64,000 bases of DNA from Impatiens glandulifera. Its lineage: Eukaryota > Streptophyta > Magnoliopsida > Ericales > Balsaminaceae. Both the position numbers and the translations under genes were made by a program. Position 1 is the first letter of the stretch; each line of letters starts with the position of its first letter. This document shows positions 14,344 to 26,235 of the stretch, piece by piece. The stretch lies in assembly GCF_907164915.1 (NCBI RefSeq), contig NC_061864.1, positions 1,040,389-1,104,388 on the forward strand, read 5' to 3'. The notes under the pieces were generated by a model, which was not told the origin of the DNA, ran no database searches, and saw nothing but the letters and a program-made list of their open reading frames with translations.

Positions 14344-17300
14344 ATGACTTCGTTAAGTAGAGAATTGGTTTTTCTCATTCTTCAGTTCCTGGAGGAGGAG
14401 AAATTTAAGGAATCAGTTCACAAGTTAGTTTCTATCCTTTCTCCTGTGTTGTATGATTTTTTTTTTTTTTTGTCTCTTAGGGAAAATTGAAGTACCTTTT
14501 ATTTTTCCTTTCATACCAACGATTAAATTAAAGCGCAGTAAGATGAAAGTTGAAATTAATAAGCACTAACTGATCATCACTGTTAATCGTCTGTAAAAAA
14601 AAGCTCAAAATTTAGTCGGAGTTGCAGGGATCTTGAATATGTACTACATCACTGTTTGCTAATTTCTTTGGTGCTGATTCGTAAAAAGTAGAGTTCAAAG
14701 AGGGGGATTGAAGATTTTGGTGTTGTTCATCTTTTTTTGCAAGAGAATGCAAATGATCATTGGATTATTAGGTGTTCCTACCTTGTTTTTACTTTGAAGA
14801 ATTATTATCTCTATTTTGAACTGTTAGGGAATAAAGATTCATTAAGATTTGGAGATTAAAGTGAACACACGTTGTGTATGAGGGAGGCTTTGTTATTGTT
14901 AAATTTAGACATGTGAATTTTAAAGTTCGTTATATTAAAATGTTTCTTAAGTTGAATGTTTGCCACCAAATTGGTTTCTGGGTTGGCAGGCTTGAGCAAG
15001 AGTCTGGCTTCTTCTTCAATATGAAATATTTCGAGGAGAAGATACAAGCTGGTGAATGGGACGAAGTGGAGAAGTATCTTTCGGGATTTACAAAAGCTGA
15101 TGACAATAGATACTCCATGAAGATATTCTTTGAAATTAGAAAGCAGAAGTATCTAGAAGCACTCGATAAGTATGTGGACATCATTTAAGTTGCAAAAGGT
15201 TGATACATTGTCAAATAAAAGCTTATTTTGTTTGTGTTGTTGTTTGAACTGATCAGGCAAGACAAAGCAAAGGCTGTTGATATACTGGTGACCGATTTGA
15301 AAGTATTCTCTACATTTAACGAAGAATTATATAAGGAAATTACTCAGCTCATAACACTCACCAATTTCAGGTACATAATTGTTCTAATATTCTCTCGATT
15401 ACTTCAAAAAGCTGGAATTTAAGCGTCATTAGCAACTTAATTAGTATTTGAAAATCTTGTACAATTGAGATTTATCACCACTTTGGATATAATCACTGTT
15501 CTTTTAATTATCAGGGAAAACGAGCAGTTATCCAAGTATGGTGACACCAAGACAGCTCGTAGCATTATGTTGATAGAGCTTAAGAAACTAATTGAAGCGA
15601 ATCCTCTTTTCCGCGAGAAGCTCGTGCTTCCTAGTCTAAAATCTTCAAGACTGCGAACTTTAATCAATCAAAGGTAATTTTTGGTTCCTCCATTGTTAAC
15701 TAACGAATTTGATCTTGTTTCTTGAGCCCATGAAGAGCTTGTATTTATGTTGGAGGTTGAATGTCATTCACAGCCCGTGTATAGAAGTATGCTGTGTATT
15801 TCATTAGGAGCATTGTCACAATAATCAGCTAATAAGTTTTACTTGTGAGATGTTCAAGATGTCATACAATCAACTTTAGGCTCCAGTGTTAATTCACTAC
15901 CAAATCTACTCCATTTTCATCCTCACCCTTATCCGATTATCTCATTTATCTTAAGCAAACATGAATTGGGTTTAACAATTTAGCCATCAGGAATACTTAT
16001 CTCTGCTTCCTTTGTGGTCCTAACTGTCACTTTGTTCAAGATGACGAGTTCATACTATTTCTTAGTTAGCATGGACAATGGCCTGTTTTGGTATCAAACT
16101 TGTTCATATGTTTATTGTTATACGAAAAATCTAACTGTTTAAGTATTTATGCACAAGTGCCTAGATTAAGCCATTTATTGGTTTCTTTTGACAACTGATG
16201 TTGCTTTCCTGTGGTTTTCCAGTTTGAATTGGCAACATCAACTCTGTAAGAATCCAAGGTCCAACCCAGATATAAAGACCTTATTCAATGATCATACTTG
16301 CACACCTCCAAATGGAGCTCTTACATCTGCTCCTGTTACTATTCCAGCTGCTGGAGTTGCAAAACCTCCTATTTATTCACCATTGGGAACAGTATGTTTT
16401 TGTCTTTATCAATTTTCTGCATTGAAAAGAAAAGGAGACATAATCACATGAAAAGAGCCAATTATGTTTGATGGTTTATCACTGTATAATAGTTTACTCT
16501 CTTCTCAGTAAAAATGAATAATGTGAATGTACTGTCCAGCCATTTCAGCCAGCTGCAGCGACTGGTAGTGCTAATGCTTTAGCAGGTTGGATGGCAAATG
16601 CTTCTTCGTCATCATCTGTTCAAGCGGCTGTTGTTACAGCTTCTTCCTTACCTGTTCCACAAAACCAAGGTTATCTATTTTTCAAGTGCTGTAGGTAGAA
16701 CATTTTCATTAATGTTCTTTACATGATGTTGCTATATGTGTGTGGTAAAGGCTTTCATCATACAAATATTGCAGCATCTTTCACATTAGTGTTGTTTTAC
16801 TTGTTCATTCATTTGCATTTAAGTGATGCTTCTCTAATTCCTATAAAATAAATCCACTTTCAAAGTATTTGTGAATTTTGAAATCCTATCTCAAACTATG
16901 TTATTTTGAATAGTCTTTACATAAGTAATTGCAAGACATGAGAGAAATGATTCCTTTGGTGATTGTTGAGTTCTTTCATTCAACTTTGGTTGATATCTCT
17001 TTGTGCTTTGCCTGTGAGTTCTGTGACTCCTATTCTTCTCACAAGCAGTCTCAATACTGAAACGTCCAATAACACCACCAACCACCCTAGGTATGAATGA
17101 TTATAAGAGTGCTGATCATGAGCAGCTAATGAAACGACTGCGGCCTGTACAATCGGTTGAGGAGGTAACTCCAATATCTGCTGTTTTGTAGAATATTTTA
17201 ATACAAGGAAAATAAGAAACCATATGTGTAATTAAACTTGTGCAATATTTCCTTCAATTCTTAATGCTAGGCTCGACCATTTTTCCTCAGGTTACCTACC

Positions 17301-20300
17301 CAGCTCCTCGTCAACATACCGGTTGGACCCTGGATGATTTGCCAAGAACTGTAGCTTGTGCCTTGCATCAAGGATCATCTTCTGTTGCAAGCATGGATTT
17401 CCATCCTTCTCATCAAACATGGCTCCTTGGTAAGGTTGTTTCTCCTTTTCTTAATTGATGATTACTTCTTTTACTGCCTTGGTAACCCATGAGCCTCACC
17501 AAAAGGATTGAATGTCACCCATGAACCTGATTATTTGCTCAATTATTATTTTTGTTTCAAAAGTGAGAATCTTTTCAGTCATCCACGACAAATGCGAAGG
17601 TCACGTTTGTCGTGGGGAAAAACCGAACCATTACAAGACAAGTTAATCAAAATGGGCTCAAGAAGAATAAACAAAACAAATGTCAAAATAAACATGAGAG
17701 ACACTGTTCCATTTTGAGATCTTGAATGAGTTGAGGTCAACATGAAGCTAAAGGTCTTTTCCCTGATCGAACTTAGCTTCTTTTGATGTGCTACCGTCAT
17801 ATTGTACACCACTGTGGAGCTTCCATTTGTCTCTTCCAAGCTTAGATATGCTACTTACATTTTCTTCTTTCTAATATGTTAAACAGTTGGTTCGACTAAT
17901 GGAGAAATAACACTCTGGGAAATTGGCATACGAGAGAAACTAGTTTCGAAGCCATTCAAGAGATGGGATATGTCTACATGTTCTCTTGCATTTCAGGTTC
18001 TTTTCATATTGTTCTAATGTGAAATTTGTGGAATTAATGGTCACTGGTTAGTGTACATGTTTAGTGGTGTGAATGGAGAACAAGCAATTGGTGCGAGTTC
18101 TTTGGTTATATTGGCATTCAATTGTTGAGGAATATCGTTTGCCCATTTAGTTCAACAACTTTCACTTGGAAAAGTAGAAACTACAAGGAATCTTACACTT
18201 GCTGATTTTATTTACATGTTCTCTATTATATATTTACAGGCTTCTATGGCCAAAGATACTTCTATATCTGTTACTCGTGTCACGTGGAGTCCAGATGGGA
18301 ATTTTCTGGGTAAGTGTTTCTAAAAACAAATTTTCAGATGATGCATCTGTGCATTCCTTACTGTTTTAATGCTATAGGGGCTGCCTTTACAAAACATTTG
18401 ATTCATCTGTATGCTTATAATGGGCACAATGATTTCCGTCAGCATTTAGAGGTAAGTCATATTAAGCCAAAAGTTGTTGTCTGAGAATAGCTTGAAGTTT
18501 CAATTGTGATTGATTTGTATTCCTAATCATTAACAGATTGAAGCTCACGTGGGTCAAGTTAATGATCTGGCTTTTGCTCACCCAAACAAACAGCTCTGTG
18601 TTGTAACCTGTGGAGATGATAAATTAATAAAGGTGGGAGACATATTCCAACTTTCTTCAAATGTTTGGTCAGTTCGAACATATATGCCCCATTTGGAAAC
18701 CTTTTTGAATCTTGTGATCCAGATATAGAAAAATAAATACATTTTTGAACCTGTCCAAACGTTTATGTATTTTGATCTAGATACAAAATAAAGTGTTTTC
18801 AAATTGGGTTATATTTTTATCTTAAGTAAATATTTAAAGCAGGTATGGGACTTGTCTTAAAGATTTGGAACTTTTACTGTATTTATGTGGAGTAAATATT
18901 TGAAACAGGTTTGGGACTTATCTGGCAGAAAGCTGTTTAACTTTGAAGGGCATGAAGCACCTGTATATTCTGTTTGCCCTCATCAAAAGGAGAATATTCA
19001 GGTATCTGAGTGAAACAGAATACTTTTGCTGGCCTATGTAGGAAATTAGCTGTTAATTGGAACTCCAAATGGTATTATCATTACCTGATTACTAAACACT
19101 TCCTGAAATCATCCTGAACCTCAGCTAAACACTTCCTTTTAATTTTCCTGTATCCCCACTAAACACTTCCTTTCAATTGAACATTTCCAGTTCATATTTT
19201 CAACTGCTGTTGACGGGAAAATTAAGGCGTGGCTGTATGACAACATGGGATCTAGAGTTGACTATGATGCACCTGGGCATTGGTGTACAACTATGCTTTA
19301 CAGTGCTGATGGAAGTAGGTAGGTTTCATCCAGACTACTTTTTCTTAGCCTAGGGGTTTTTCTCTGAAGGAGGCTAGCACAACAATCCACCAGATGCTTT
19401 CAGTGGGAATCGAACTTAAGACGGCTCCCTCTTAAGTTCAAGAATTGCCACTTGAGCTACCCTGGGTGGTGGGTGGTTCATCAATATTGAACTTGTACCA
19501 GAAAATGTTATAAAGACAGTGCACCTTCGGTTAATCAATTTGTTTGGACAAATTAATTTGTCATTTCATTTGAAGATTTTCAATGTAAATGATAACATTT
19601 GCCCATTATATGGTTTCAGGTTGTTCTCGTGTGGAACGAGTAAAGAAGGAGATTCCTTTCTGGTTGAATGGAATGAGAGTGAAGGAGCTATAAAGAGGAC
19701 ATATAGTGGTTTCAAGAAAAAATCAGCTGGTGTTGTGCAATTTGACACAACTCAAAATCACTTTTTGGCTGTGGGTGAAGATAACCAGATCAAGTTCTGG
19801 GACATGGATAATGCTAACGTTCTCACCAGCATAAATGCGGATGGTGGGCTTCAGGTTTGTTTGTGTCAGAGTGTTGATCCTTTTGTTAATTTAGGGGTTT
19901 CTTTTGTGTTCATAATTGGGTGAATGTTTATCGTCACAGAGCCTTCCTCGCTTGAGGTTCAACAAAGAAGGTAATCTCCTTGCTGTAACTACATCAGATA
20001 ATGGGATTAAGATACTTGCAACTGCTGCTGGTCTTAGATCTTTAAGGACAGTTGAAGCATCACCTTTTGAAGCCTTGAGAACACCAATTGAGCCTACCAT
20101 GTTAAAGGTAATACATTTTTCAAGTTCATGAGGATTACTTTTGGGGAGAAAAGTGCTGATGTAATAGGATTTATCAGGTTTCTGGGTCTTCTGTTGTTAC
20201 TAACATCAATCCAGTAAATTGCAAAGTGGAAAGAAGCTCTCCAGTTAGGCCTTCATCTGTTCTTGTATGTCAGTTACTCTTTATCTTTCCTTGCTTAATC

Positions 20301-23300
20301 TAAAACACACACACATACAATCAACGCAATTAAATAGAAAGATAAGGATCAAAAAGGAATATATACAATACGCCTCACGTCTCAGATGCCTCCAAAACAG
20401 AAGGGGCTTGTTTGATCTGGGGATTTCGAGATAGTCTAGTTTTCTTTTTAAATATATGTTTTATAGGGAAAAAATATATTGTTGAATGAAAATAGTTGTT
20501 TATTTGGGTCAAATGTCCAAAATATCCTTAGTATTTTATATTTTTTAAAAGTTATAAAGAGTAAAAAGGTACTTTGATATTTTAGTTGATGGTGTAAGTG
20601 ATAGGAGGAAAGAGTGATTATTGATGCAATAGTGATAAATCCAAATAAACCATCAAACAATCCCCAGAAGAAAGCGAGACACCCAATCCCCCTGGACTAT
20701 TTAAGGACTGATATGGCCTGATGGCCATTGTGAATGTCCAGTTCGTTTCAATAAGTTCATATCTTGTGGTAGATTAATATGTTTATGATTCTTTAACATC
20801 TCAGTATCAAATTAAAATCCATTTAAGGGTAGGCTCTTGTTTGATGTGGATTATTTCGAGTTAATTCAATTAAACCACCTTCACATTATCAATCACTTCT
20901 TCTATCAAACTATCAACTAAAATACAAAAATATCACTTTATCACATTTTAAAATAATAATTACAAAGGATATTTAGTCAATTAAACCAAATAATCCATCT
21001 TTTTATCCAAAAGTAGTATTTGAAAAAAAAACTGGTTTATTTAAAAAAAAAAAACTACATCAAACAAGCCCTAGTTTTTTCTTTCTGATCCATAAACTCT
21101 ATCCAGCATATTGATTTTTCTATAGCTTCTACAAGCTCTAATAGAATCTTTATATTCCGTTTTGAGCCAAACCTACATATTTTTTGGTTAGGAAATCATG
21201 GACCTTTTCTTGTCCTTCAAATACCATATGCAGCATTAGGCCTGTTTGTAATGTGATACTAGTTTTTAGGAACTCAACTTGCTACTGCACATTTAGGGTT
21301 TGTTTTGGGGAGAAGTAGATTATCTTAAAATTCACTTCGTCCTAAAATCATTAGTAGTCCACTAATCCATTAATACTTTCTAAACTTGTTATTTGTTCAA
21401 ATATTCACAAAACAAATAACCTCTCAGCTAATCAGGTCTATAATCTTTTAAATCTAGAATGGAGTTGATGCTATGGGTAGAAGCATGGAAAAACCAAGAA
21501 TATTGGATGATGTAATTGATAAACCAAAGTCTTGGCAGTTGACTGAAATTGTAGATCCAGTGCAATGCCGGATTGTTACTATGCCAGAGAGCGCAGATAC
21601 GGCCAAGAAGGTTTGGTGAACGATCCTTTTCATTATGGCAACAAATTTCACCAACTAATTCTGCAAATGACCATTCGATTTAATACTACCCAGGTTGCTC
21701 GGCTTCTGTATACAAATTCTGGAGTGGGCCTTTTGGCACTTGTATCTTCTGGTGTTCAGAAATTATGGAGATGGGGCCGCAGTGAACAAAATCCAAGTGG
21801 AAAGGTAATTGCTACTTTGCAGTTTTTTTTTATTAATATTTTGCAGAACCTTTGGAGAAAACTAAATTTTGTTAGGATTTTTTATAGGCCACTGCGAATG
21901 TTGTTCCACAACATTGGCAACCGAATAGTGGTCTCTTTATGACAAATGATGTCTCTGGCGTCAATATTGATGAAGCAGTTCCATGCATAGCACTGTCAAA
22001 GAATGATTCCTATGTAATGTCAGCCTGTGGAGGGAAAGTTTCATTATTTAACATGATGACCTTCAAGGTATTGATTTTCGCTGCATGTGAATAATTATTC
22101 AACTAAAAATATTTGAGAATGCTTGAGATCTGTTATTCTGATGTAGACAATGACCACATTTATGCCGCCTCCACCTGCTTCAACTTTCCTAGCATTTCAT
22201 CCGCAAGATAATAACATTATAGCCATAGGAATGGAGGATTCCACCATCCACATTTACAATGTTCGGGTAGATGAGGTGATCTGTTAGCATCCACCAGATT
22301 CTTCTTTCGCTTTTTTATACTGGCACAAGTAAATAATACCTTTTCTTTTTTACAGGTGAAGTCAAAACTAAAAGGTCATCATAAGCGGATAACTGGGTTA
22401 GCTTTTTCAACCCATCTCAACATATTGGTTTCATCTGGAGGCGATGCTCAGGTAATGTTGATCATTGGGGAACAAAACATACTTTTTCTTACTGAAATTT
22501 CGTAAAATTCACTTGTTTGTCCCTTAGTTGTTTCAATGCTCTACTATTGAGTCTGATTGGTACCACGATTTTATGTTTTCCAAAATCACAATCATCTGAA
22601 ACCAAATATTACACTATAATCTGGCTCATGATCTTAAAAATGATATGGAAATGAAATAAATTACTTTGGCGATTTTACAATGGGATGACAAAACAACTTT
22701 AATTTTGCAGCTATGCATTTGGAGCATTGATACATGGGAGAAAAGGAAAATTGTTCCATTGCAACTGCCTGCAGGCAAGCCTCCTACGAGTGGTGACACG
22801 AGAGTTCAGTTCCATTCGGATCAAATCCGTCTGTTAGTATCTCATGAATCTCAGCTGGCTATATACGACGCTTCAAAGATGGATCGCATTCGTCAGGTTT
22901 AAACTGACCTGATTGATACCTCTAGTTAAGATAATATTACCACTCTTTCTCTAATATATATATACTTTGTTGCTGTTGTTACAGTGGGTATCACAAGATG
23001 TCCTCCCTGCTCCCATATCTTATGCTACATATTCTTGCAACAGTCAATTAGTGTACACTTCATTCTGTGATGGTAACATCGGAGTTTTCGAGGCAGATAG
23101 CCTTAGACTACGTTGTCGTATAGCTCCTTCTGTCTATTTGTCCTCATCAGTATTGAACGGGTGCGTGAGAGTGACTTTTTTTTTACTTTTCTGAAAAATT
23201 GAAATCTTGAAATCCTGTCTACTAACAAAAACCTGTGATTGGATTTGGGATGCAGTAGTCAAGCTGTGTACCCTCTTGCTGTGGCAGCGCATCCTCAGGA

Positions 23301-23478
23301 ACTGAATCAGTTTGCAATCGGGCTGTGTGATGGGTCGGTTAAAGTTCTAGAACCGTTGGAAGGGGAGGCAAAGTGGGGAGTGGCTCCTCCAACTGCTGCT
23401 GATAACAACAGTCTAAGTGGTCGGCCTGGATCATCGTCAAACACAAGCAACCACACACCCGATCAAGCTCAAAGATGA
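14344..23478 (+). CDS. TOPLESS-related transcriptional corepressor (TPR2/TPR3-like)
   Basis: Groucho/Tup1-type nuclear corepressor that EAR-motif repressors (Aux/IAA, JAZ adaptors and others) recruit to silence target genes. 25 exons, 3402 nt, 1133 residues: 14344-14423, 14990-15169, 15257-15370, 15515-15673, 16223-16391, 16540-16669, 17049-17164, 17291-17429, 17887-17996, 18240-18309, 18378-18451, 18537-18632, 18909-19001, 19191-19318, 19620-19854, 19940-20107, 20178-20264, 21458-21610, 21694-21804, 21888-22067, 22147-22275, 22356-22451, 22711-22896, 22985-23160, 23256-23478. The N-terminus MTSLSRELVFLILQFLEEEK is LisH, followed by CTLH/CRA (EKYLSGFTK, RYSMKIFFEIRKQKYLEALD). A Pro-rich linker with LNWQHQLCKNPR and KRPITPP precedes two WD40 propellers (CGDDKLIKVWDLSG, VGEDNQIKFWDMDN, HKRITGLAFS, LCIWSIDTWEKRK). 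It ends NHTPDQAQR, family-like. TPR2/3 affinity comes from remembered linker sequence (SSVQAAVV) and is tentative. Confidence 0.96.
18825..18923 (+). repeat. Duplicated splice-acceptor/exon-start segment in TOPLESS-related intron 12
   Basis: Two 33-bp copies (18825-18857 and 18891-18923) differ at only a few positions and lie 66 bp apart. The downstream copy contains the real acceptor and first codons of exon 13 (CAG|GTTTGGGACTTATCT). The upstream copy has a matching CAG|GTATGGGACTTGTCT followed at once by TAA, so using it would truncate the protein. Confidence 0.8.
19398..19470 (-). mobile_element. tRNA-derived SINE head in TOPLESS-related intron 14
   Basis: On the minus strand an A-box-like TAGCTCAAGTGG (19448-19459) is followed about 32 nt later by a B-box-like AGTTCGATTCC (19406-19416), the internal Pol III promoter layout of a tRNA. 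The region does not fold as a complete functional tRNA, and tRNA-unrelated sequence continues toward about 19335, as expected for a SINE. The 3' end and target duplication were not resolved. Confidence 0.6.
20403..20665. mobile_element. Small foldback element (GTTTGAT family) in TOPLESS-related intron 17
   Basis: About 263 bp with inverted ends: left GGGGCTTGTTTGATCTGG and right, read inward on the minus strand, GGGGATTGTTTGATGG. AT-rich, no coding potential. Superfamily undetermined; possibly a hAT-type MITE. Confidence 0.45.
20830..21073. mobile_element. Small foldback element (GTTTGAT family), second copy in the same intron
   Basis: About 244 bp. Left end TAGGCTCTTGTTTGATGT; right end on the minus strand TAGGGCTTGTTTGATGTAG, i.e. 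near-perfect terminal inverted repeats apart from one small gap. AT-rich interior, no ORF. No convincing target-site duplication seen. Confidence 0.55.
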
Positions 23479-23901
23479 ACAAATATCAAGTATGTTGTAT
23501 TTAATTTACACAAGAAAGAAATATATTATGTGGGCTTGACATAATATTGTATTTAATTTATTCTCTTGGCTGTGCTATACATATATTTGGTTGGAATTTT
23601 AACATATGATATTGGGTTTTTTTAGGAAAGTGATTTTTGTGGTTAAATAAAAAGTATATATTATACTTATTGAATAAGATGTTTTAAAAATAAATGGTTT
23701 GAAATTAAAATTAAAATTAAAATGCGCACTAGTAGTAATATTTGAAAACATTTTACTTGCTATTATTGAAAAACTACATAACAGAAAAGCTACCACCACC
23801 ACAATTTTAGAGGAATAAAGTCAACATTCTCTAATGCTTTCCTTCTTTTTCATCATTCTATTCGAAACTCGGCCTCCCTCTTTTCCACCTCTCTCTCGAT
23901 A

Positions 23902-24324
23902 ATGATGAGAGAGGAGATGAAAGAGTGGTGGAGAGACGAACAATTTGATTATAACTTCCATCCAGAAGGCGATAATCGACCTGCTGGTGAAATATACCGG
24001 CCAAGACAATCCAAGGAAACTGGAGGGGTAATAATTCATGGAAGATCAAACTTAGGCCTTTACACGGTATCTTCAGGCGCTATCAATGCCTGCAGAACGC
24101 CAAAAACGGTTTCTTCTCCGAGGAGGAGAACAAAAGCAGCAGCATCATCATCATTCTGCAGCAAAAAGTCTTGTCTGTTTCAGTTCAACACCCACAAAAT
24201 GAAGAGGAAGAATCGGGTTATCGCTTACAAATGTTACGGTGTTGGTGGGAAACTCAAGTCTTCTGTCAAGAATGGGTATAAATGGCTCAAACACAAATGT
24301 AGAGTCATTGTTCAAGGCTGCTAA
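23902..24324 (+). CDS. DUF3511 family protein
   Basis: Single-exon gene of 140 residues, beginning at 23902 with ATGATG. The conserved C-terminal block (about residues 98-140) reads MKRKNRVIAYKCYGVGGKLK, then SSVKNGYKWLKHKCR, matching the basic, aromatic DUF3511 signature of plant proteins (MKRKKRVA.YK.Y.VEGKVK.S...G..W.K) as I remember it. The N-terminal part is poorly conserved, with acidic and Gly/Pro-containing stretches and a Ser/Arg-rich basic segment (about 68-90) that could act as a nuclear signal (inference). No biochemical role is established for the family. It lies about 420 bp after the TOPLESS-related stop codon, on the same strand, so it needs its own promoter in that gap. Confidence 0.8.
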   Translation: MMREEMKEWWRDEQFDYNFHPEGDNRPAGEIYRPRQSKETGGVIIHGRSNLGLYTVSSGAINACRTPKTVSSPRRRTKAAASSSFCSKKSCLFQFNTHKMKRKNRVIAYKCYGVGGKLKSSVKNGYKWLKHKCRVIVQGC

Positions 24325-24463
24325 TAAGGAATGAATTGAGATTGGATCTCCCAATTAATGATAACCTTGCTTCATCTTATGTACAAGTTGTTGATCATGG
24401 TATTATATAAAACATTTATTCCAAATTTGTATAACAAATTGTTTCTATTTCCTAAATTCAAAA

Positions 24464-24484
24464 ATTGAAAAAAATAAAATAAAA
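24464..24484 (-). terminator. Pol III T-tract after tRNA-Met
   Basis: On the minus strand TTTT begins two bases past the tRNA 3' end, and longer T runs follow within 20 nt, matching RNA polymerase III termination. Confidence 0.7.
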
Positions 24485-24485
24485 T

Positions 24486-24557
24486 TATCAGAGCCAGGTT
24501 TCGATCCTGGGACTTGTGGGTTATGGGCCCACCACGCTTCCGCTGCGCCACTCTGAT
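24486..24557 (-). tRNA. Initiator tRNA-Met (CAT)
   Basis: 72 nt. The acceptor stem ATCAGAG pairs perfectly with CTCTGAT, giving the A1:U72 pair typical of eukaryotic initiators; the discriminator is A. The anticodon loop is CCATAA (anticodon CAT) within a stem ending GTGGG/CCCAC, i.e. the three G:C pairs next to the loop. A box TGGCGCAGCGG and B box GGATCGAAACC (AUCG in place of elongator TTCG, an initiator trait). It is nearly identical to the plant nuclear initiator I remember, with an apparent G-to-A change in the variable loop. No intron. Confidence 0.95.
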
Positions 24558-25106
24558 TGTTGAAATTCATATTATTAATATAACATATTAACTTATAATT
24601 AGTTATCATAAACTTTTTTCCACCTATTATTTAACCATCCCATTAGATCTTTCTTTAAACTGGGCTGTTAAATAATCTTTTAACCTGTTTTATTTTGATT
24701 TTAACTATAAATTTGGATAAATACATGTGATATCAAATGTGAGAAAATCATTATTGAAAGAGACTAGCAGAAGAGAAGAAAATAGCCCTTAGGGAGGGCA
24801 AGATTGATTCAATAGGGTAAATTCCCCAATATGTGTTTAGTGTATAAAGTTACATTTACCCTACAATTAGACACTTGAACTAATAAATTAAATAAATTGT
24901 ACACAGATTGTTCAGCAATCTTATCAATCCTCTATGCAATTGTGTTATAAAAAACTAAACTACAAAAATGCAAACGTCTGAGGATATCGAATTCCCCATA
25001 GCGATATTCTCACATTAGAGATCCTGATCAAAGAAAATGAAGCAGGTATTAACTCAATGCATGTATCAAATAATAAAACAATTAAGAAAACAACAAAATT
25101 ACCTCA
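24558..25106. other. Intergenic between tRNA and pseudouridine synthase
   Basis: AT-rich with no coding frame recognised. It includes the upstream flank of the minus-strand tRNA and the 3' flank of the minus-strand pseudouridine synthase. Confidence 0.6.
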
Positions 25107-26235
25107 TCAAGTATTTGGTATACAATTCATGGAAGTGTCTGTCTGATCACTTGCCCATGAAGGTAATGGAGCACGAAACATGACAGAAAGGCCGGTAATG
25201 GGATGCTCAAAGGATATGCTTTCTGCATGAAGTTCATGGCCTTGATATATTTTCCCCTTCCTTTCATAAACCCCCTCATATTTCACATCCCCTAAAATGG
25301 ATATTCCAAGATATTGGCAATGCAGGCGAATTTGATGTGTTCTTCCACTTCGAGGACGCGCTCTAACCAAAACTTCATCCTTTTCACTATTATCAGCAGT
25401 ATCTGATCCCACTACAGATCTTTCTTCTACAACTAAAACCCTTTCTTCTGAAGACTCAATTGACCTTTCCTTTCCATTTATGGATAACACTTCAATAGTT
25501 GTTTCCATATCTTTTACAACTGACCCACCTGGAAGTTTCTTGCCTACATCTGATGCAGCATAAACACGCCATACTCCATATTTAGAACGTCCATGGCCAG
25601 ATTTAATAGTAATTTTTTCCCATTTTGGAGCAATCCCAACACAATGAGCTATATATGTTTTCCTAACCTTGTGTTCAGTAAAAGCCTTGACAAGCTTTGC
25701 AGCTACTTTATGAGACTTGGTGACTAACATTAAACCACTAGTGTCTCGATCAAGTCTATTGGCAAGATGAAGTTCTAAGCTGCTGGATCCAGTCTCTGAG
25801 GAATCGAATTCAACCAATTTTGATATAAGATTTCAAACAGGTTAGCATATATGTTTACTAAATTGTAGTACCTGATTGAGTGGAATTGGTGAAGAGAGTG
25901 GCGATGGAAGAAAGGACATTCTCGCAATATACACCAGCAGGTTTATTGACGGCCATGAGCCATTGGTCTTCGAAGATTATATCGCTTCTGGAGAATGAAA
26001 ACAAGCTAGATCTGGAAGAAGCTGACATGGCTCTGCTAAGCTCGATCGGCTGGGAAAGTGCCGGGAGCGGCGGGGACAAAGGCTTGGGATAATTCTTGAG
26101 GGCATCTTCTGAAAGGATTTCTTGAGAATTGGACGGGATTTGGTCTCCCATGGCTTCAATTCTCTCCATTCTGCAGAATCTGAAGCGAGGTGGATACGGA
26201 ACGGCGGCGGGAATACGAGCGAATGTGAATTGCAT
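25107..26235 (-). CDS. RluA-type RNA pseudouridine synthase
   Basis: Isomerises uridine to pseudouridine in RNA. Two exons, 25872-26235 and 25107-25795 (1053 nt, 350 residues). Motifs: an N-terminal element IIFEDQWLMAVNKPAGVYCE, then the signature NRLDRDTSGLML with catalytic Asp at about residue 137, VRKTYIAHCVG, and the C-terminal RPRSGRTHQIRLHCQYLGIS and ILGDVKYEG motifs, all intact. The architecture and several blocks resemble Arabidopsis RNA pseudouridine synthase 1 (from memory). The first ATG (26235) adds a 25-28 residue basic, Pro/Arg-rich leader that could be organellar targeting; later in-frame ATGs (MERIEAMG) are alternatives. The exon 2 acceptor (CCTCAG at 25796-25801) was chosen because it preserves phase and joins S to ETGSSS. 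The polypyrimidine tract is weak. Confidence 0.9.
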
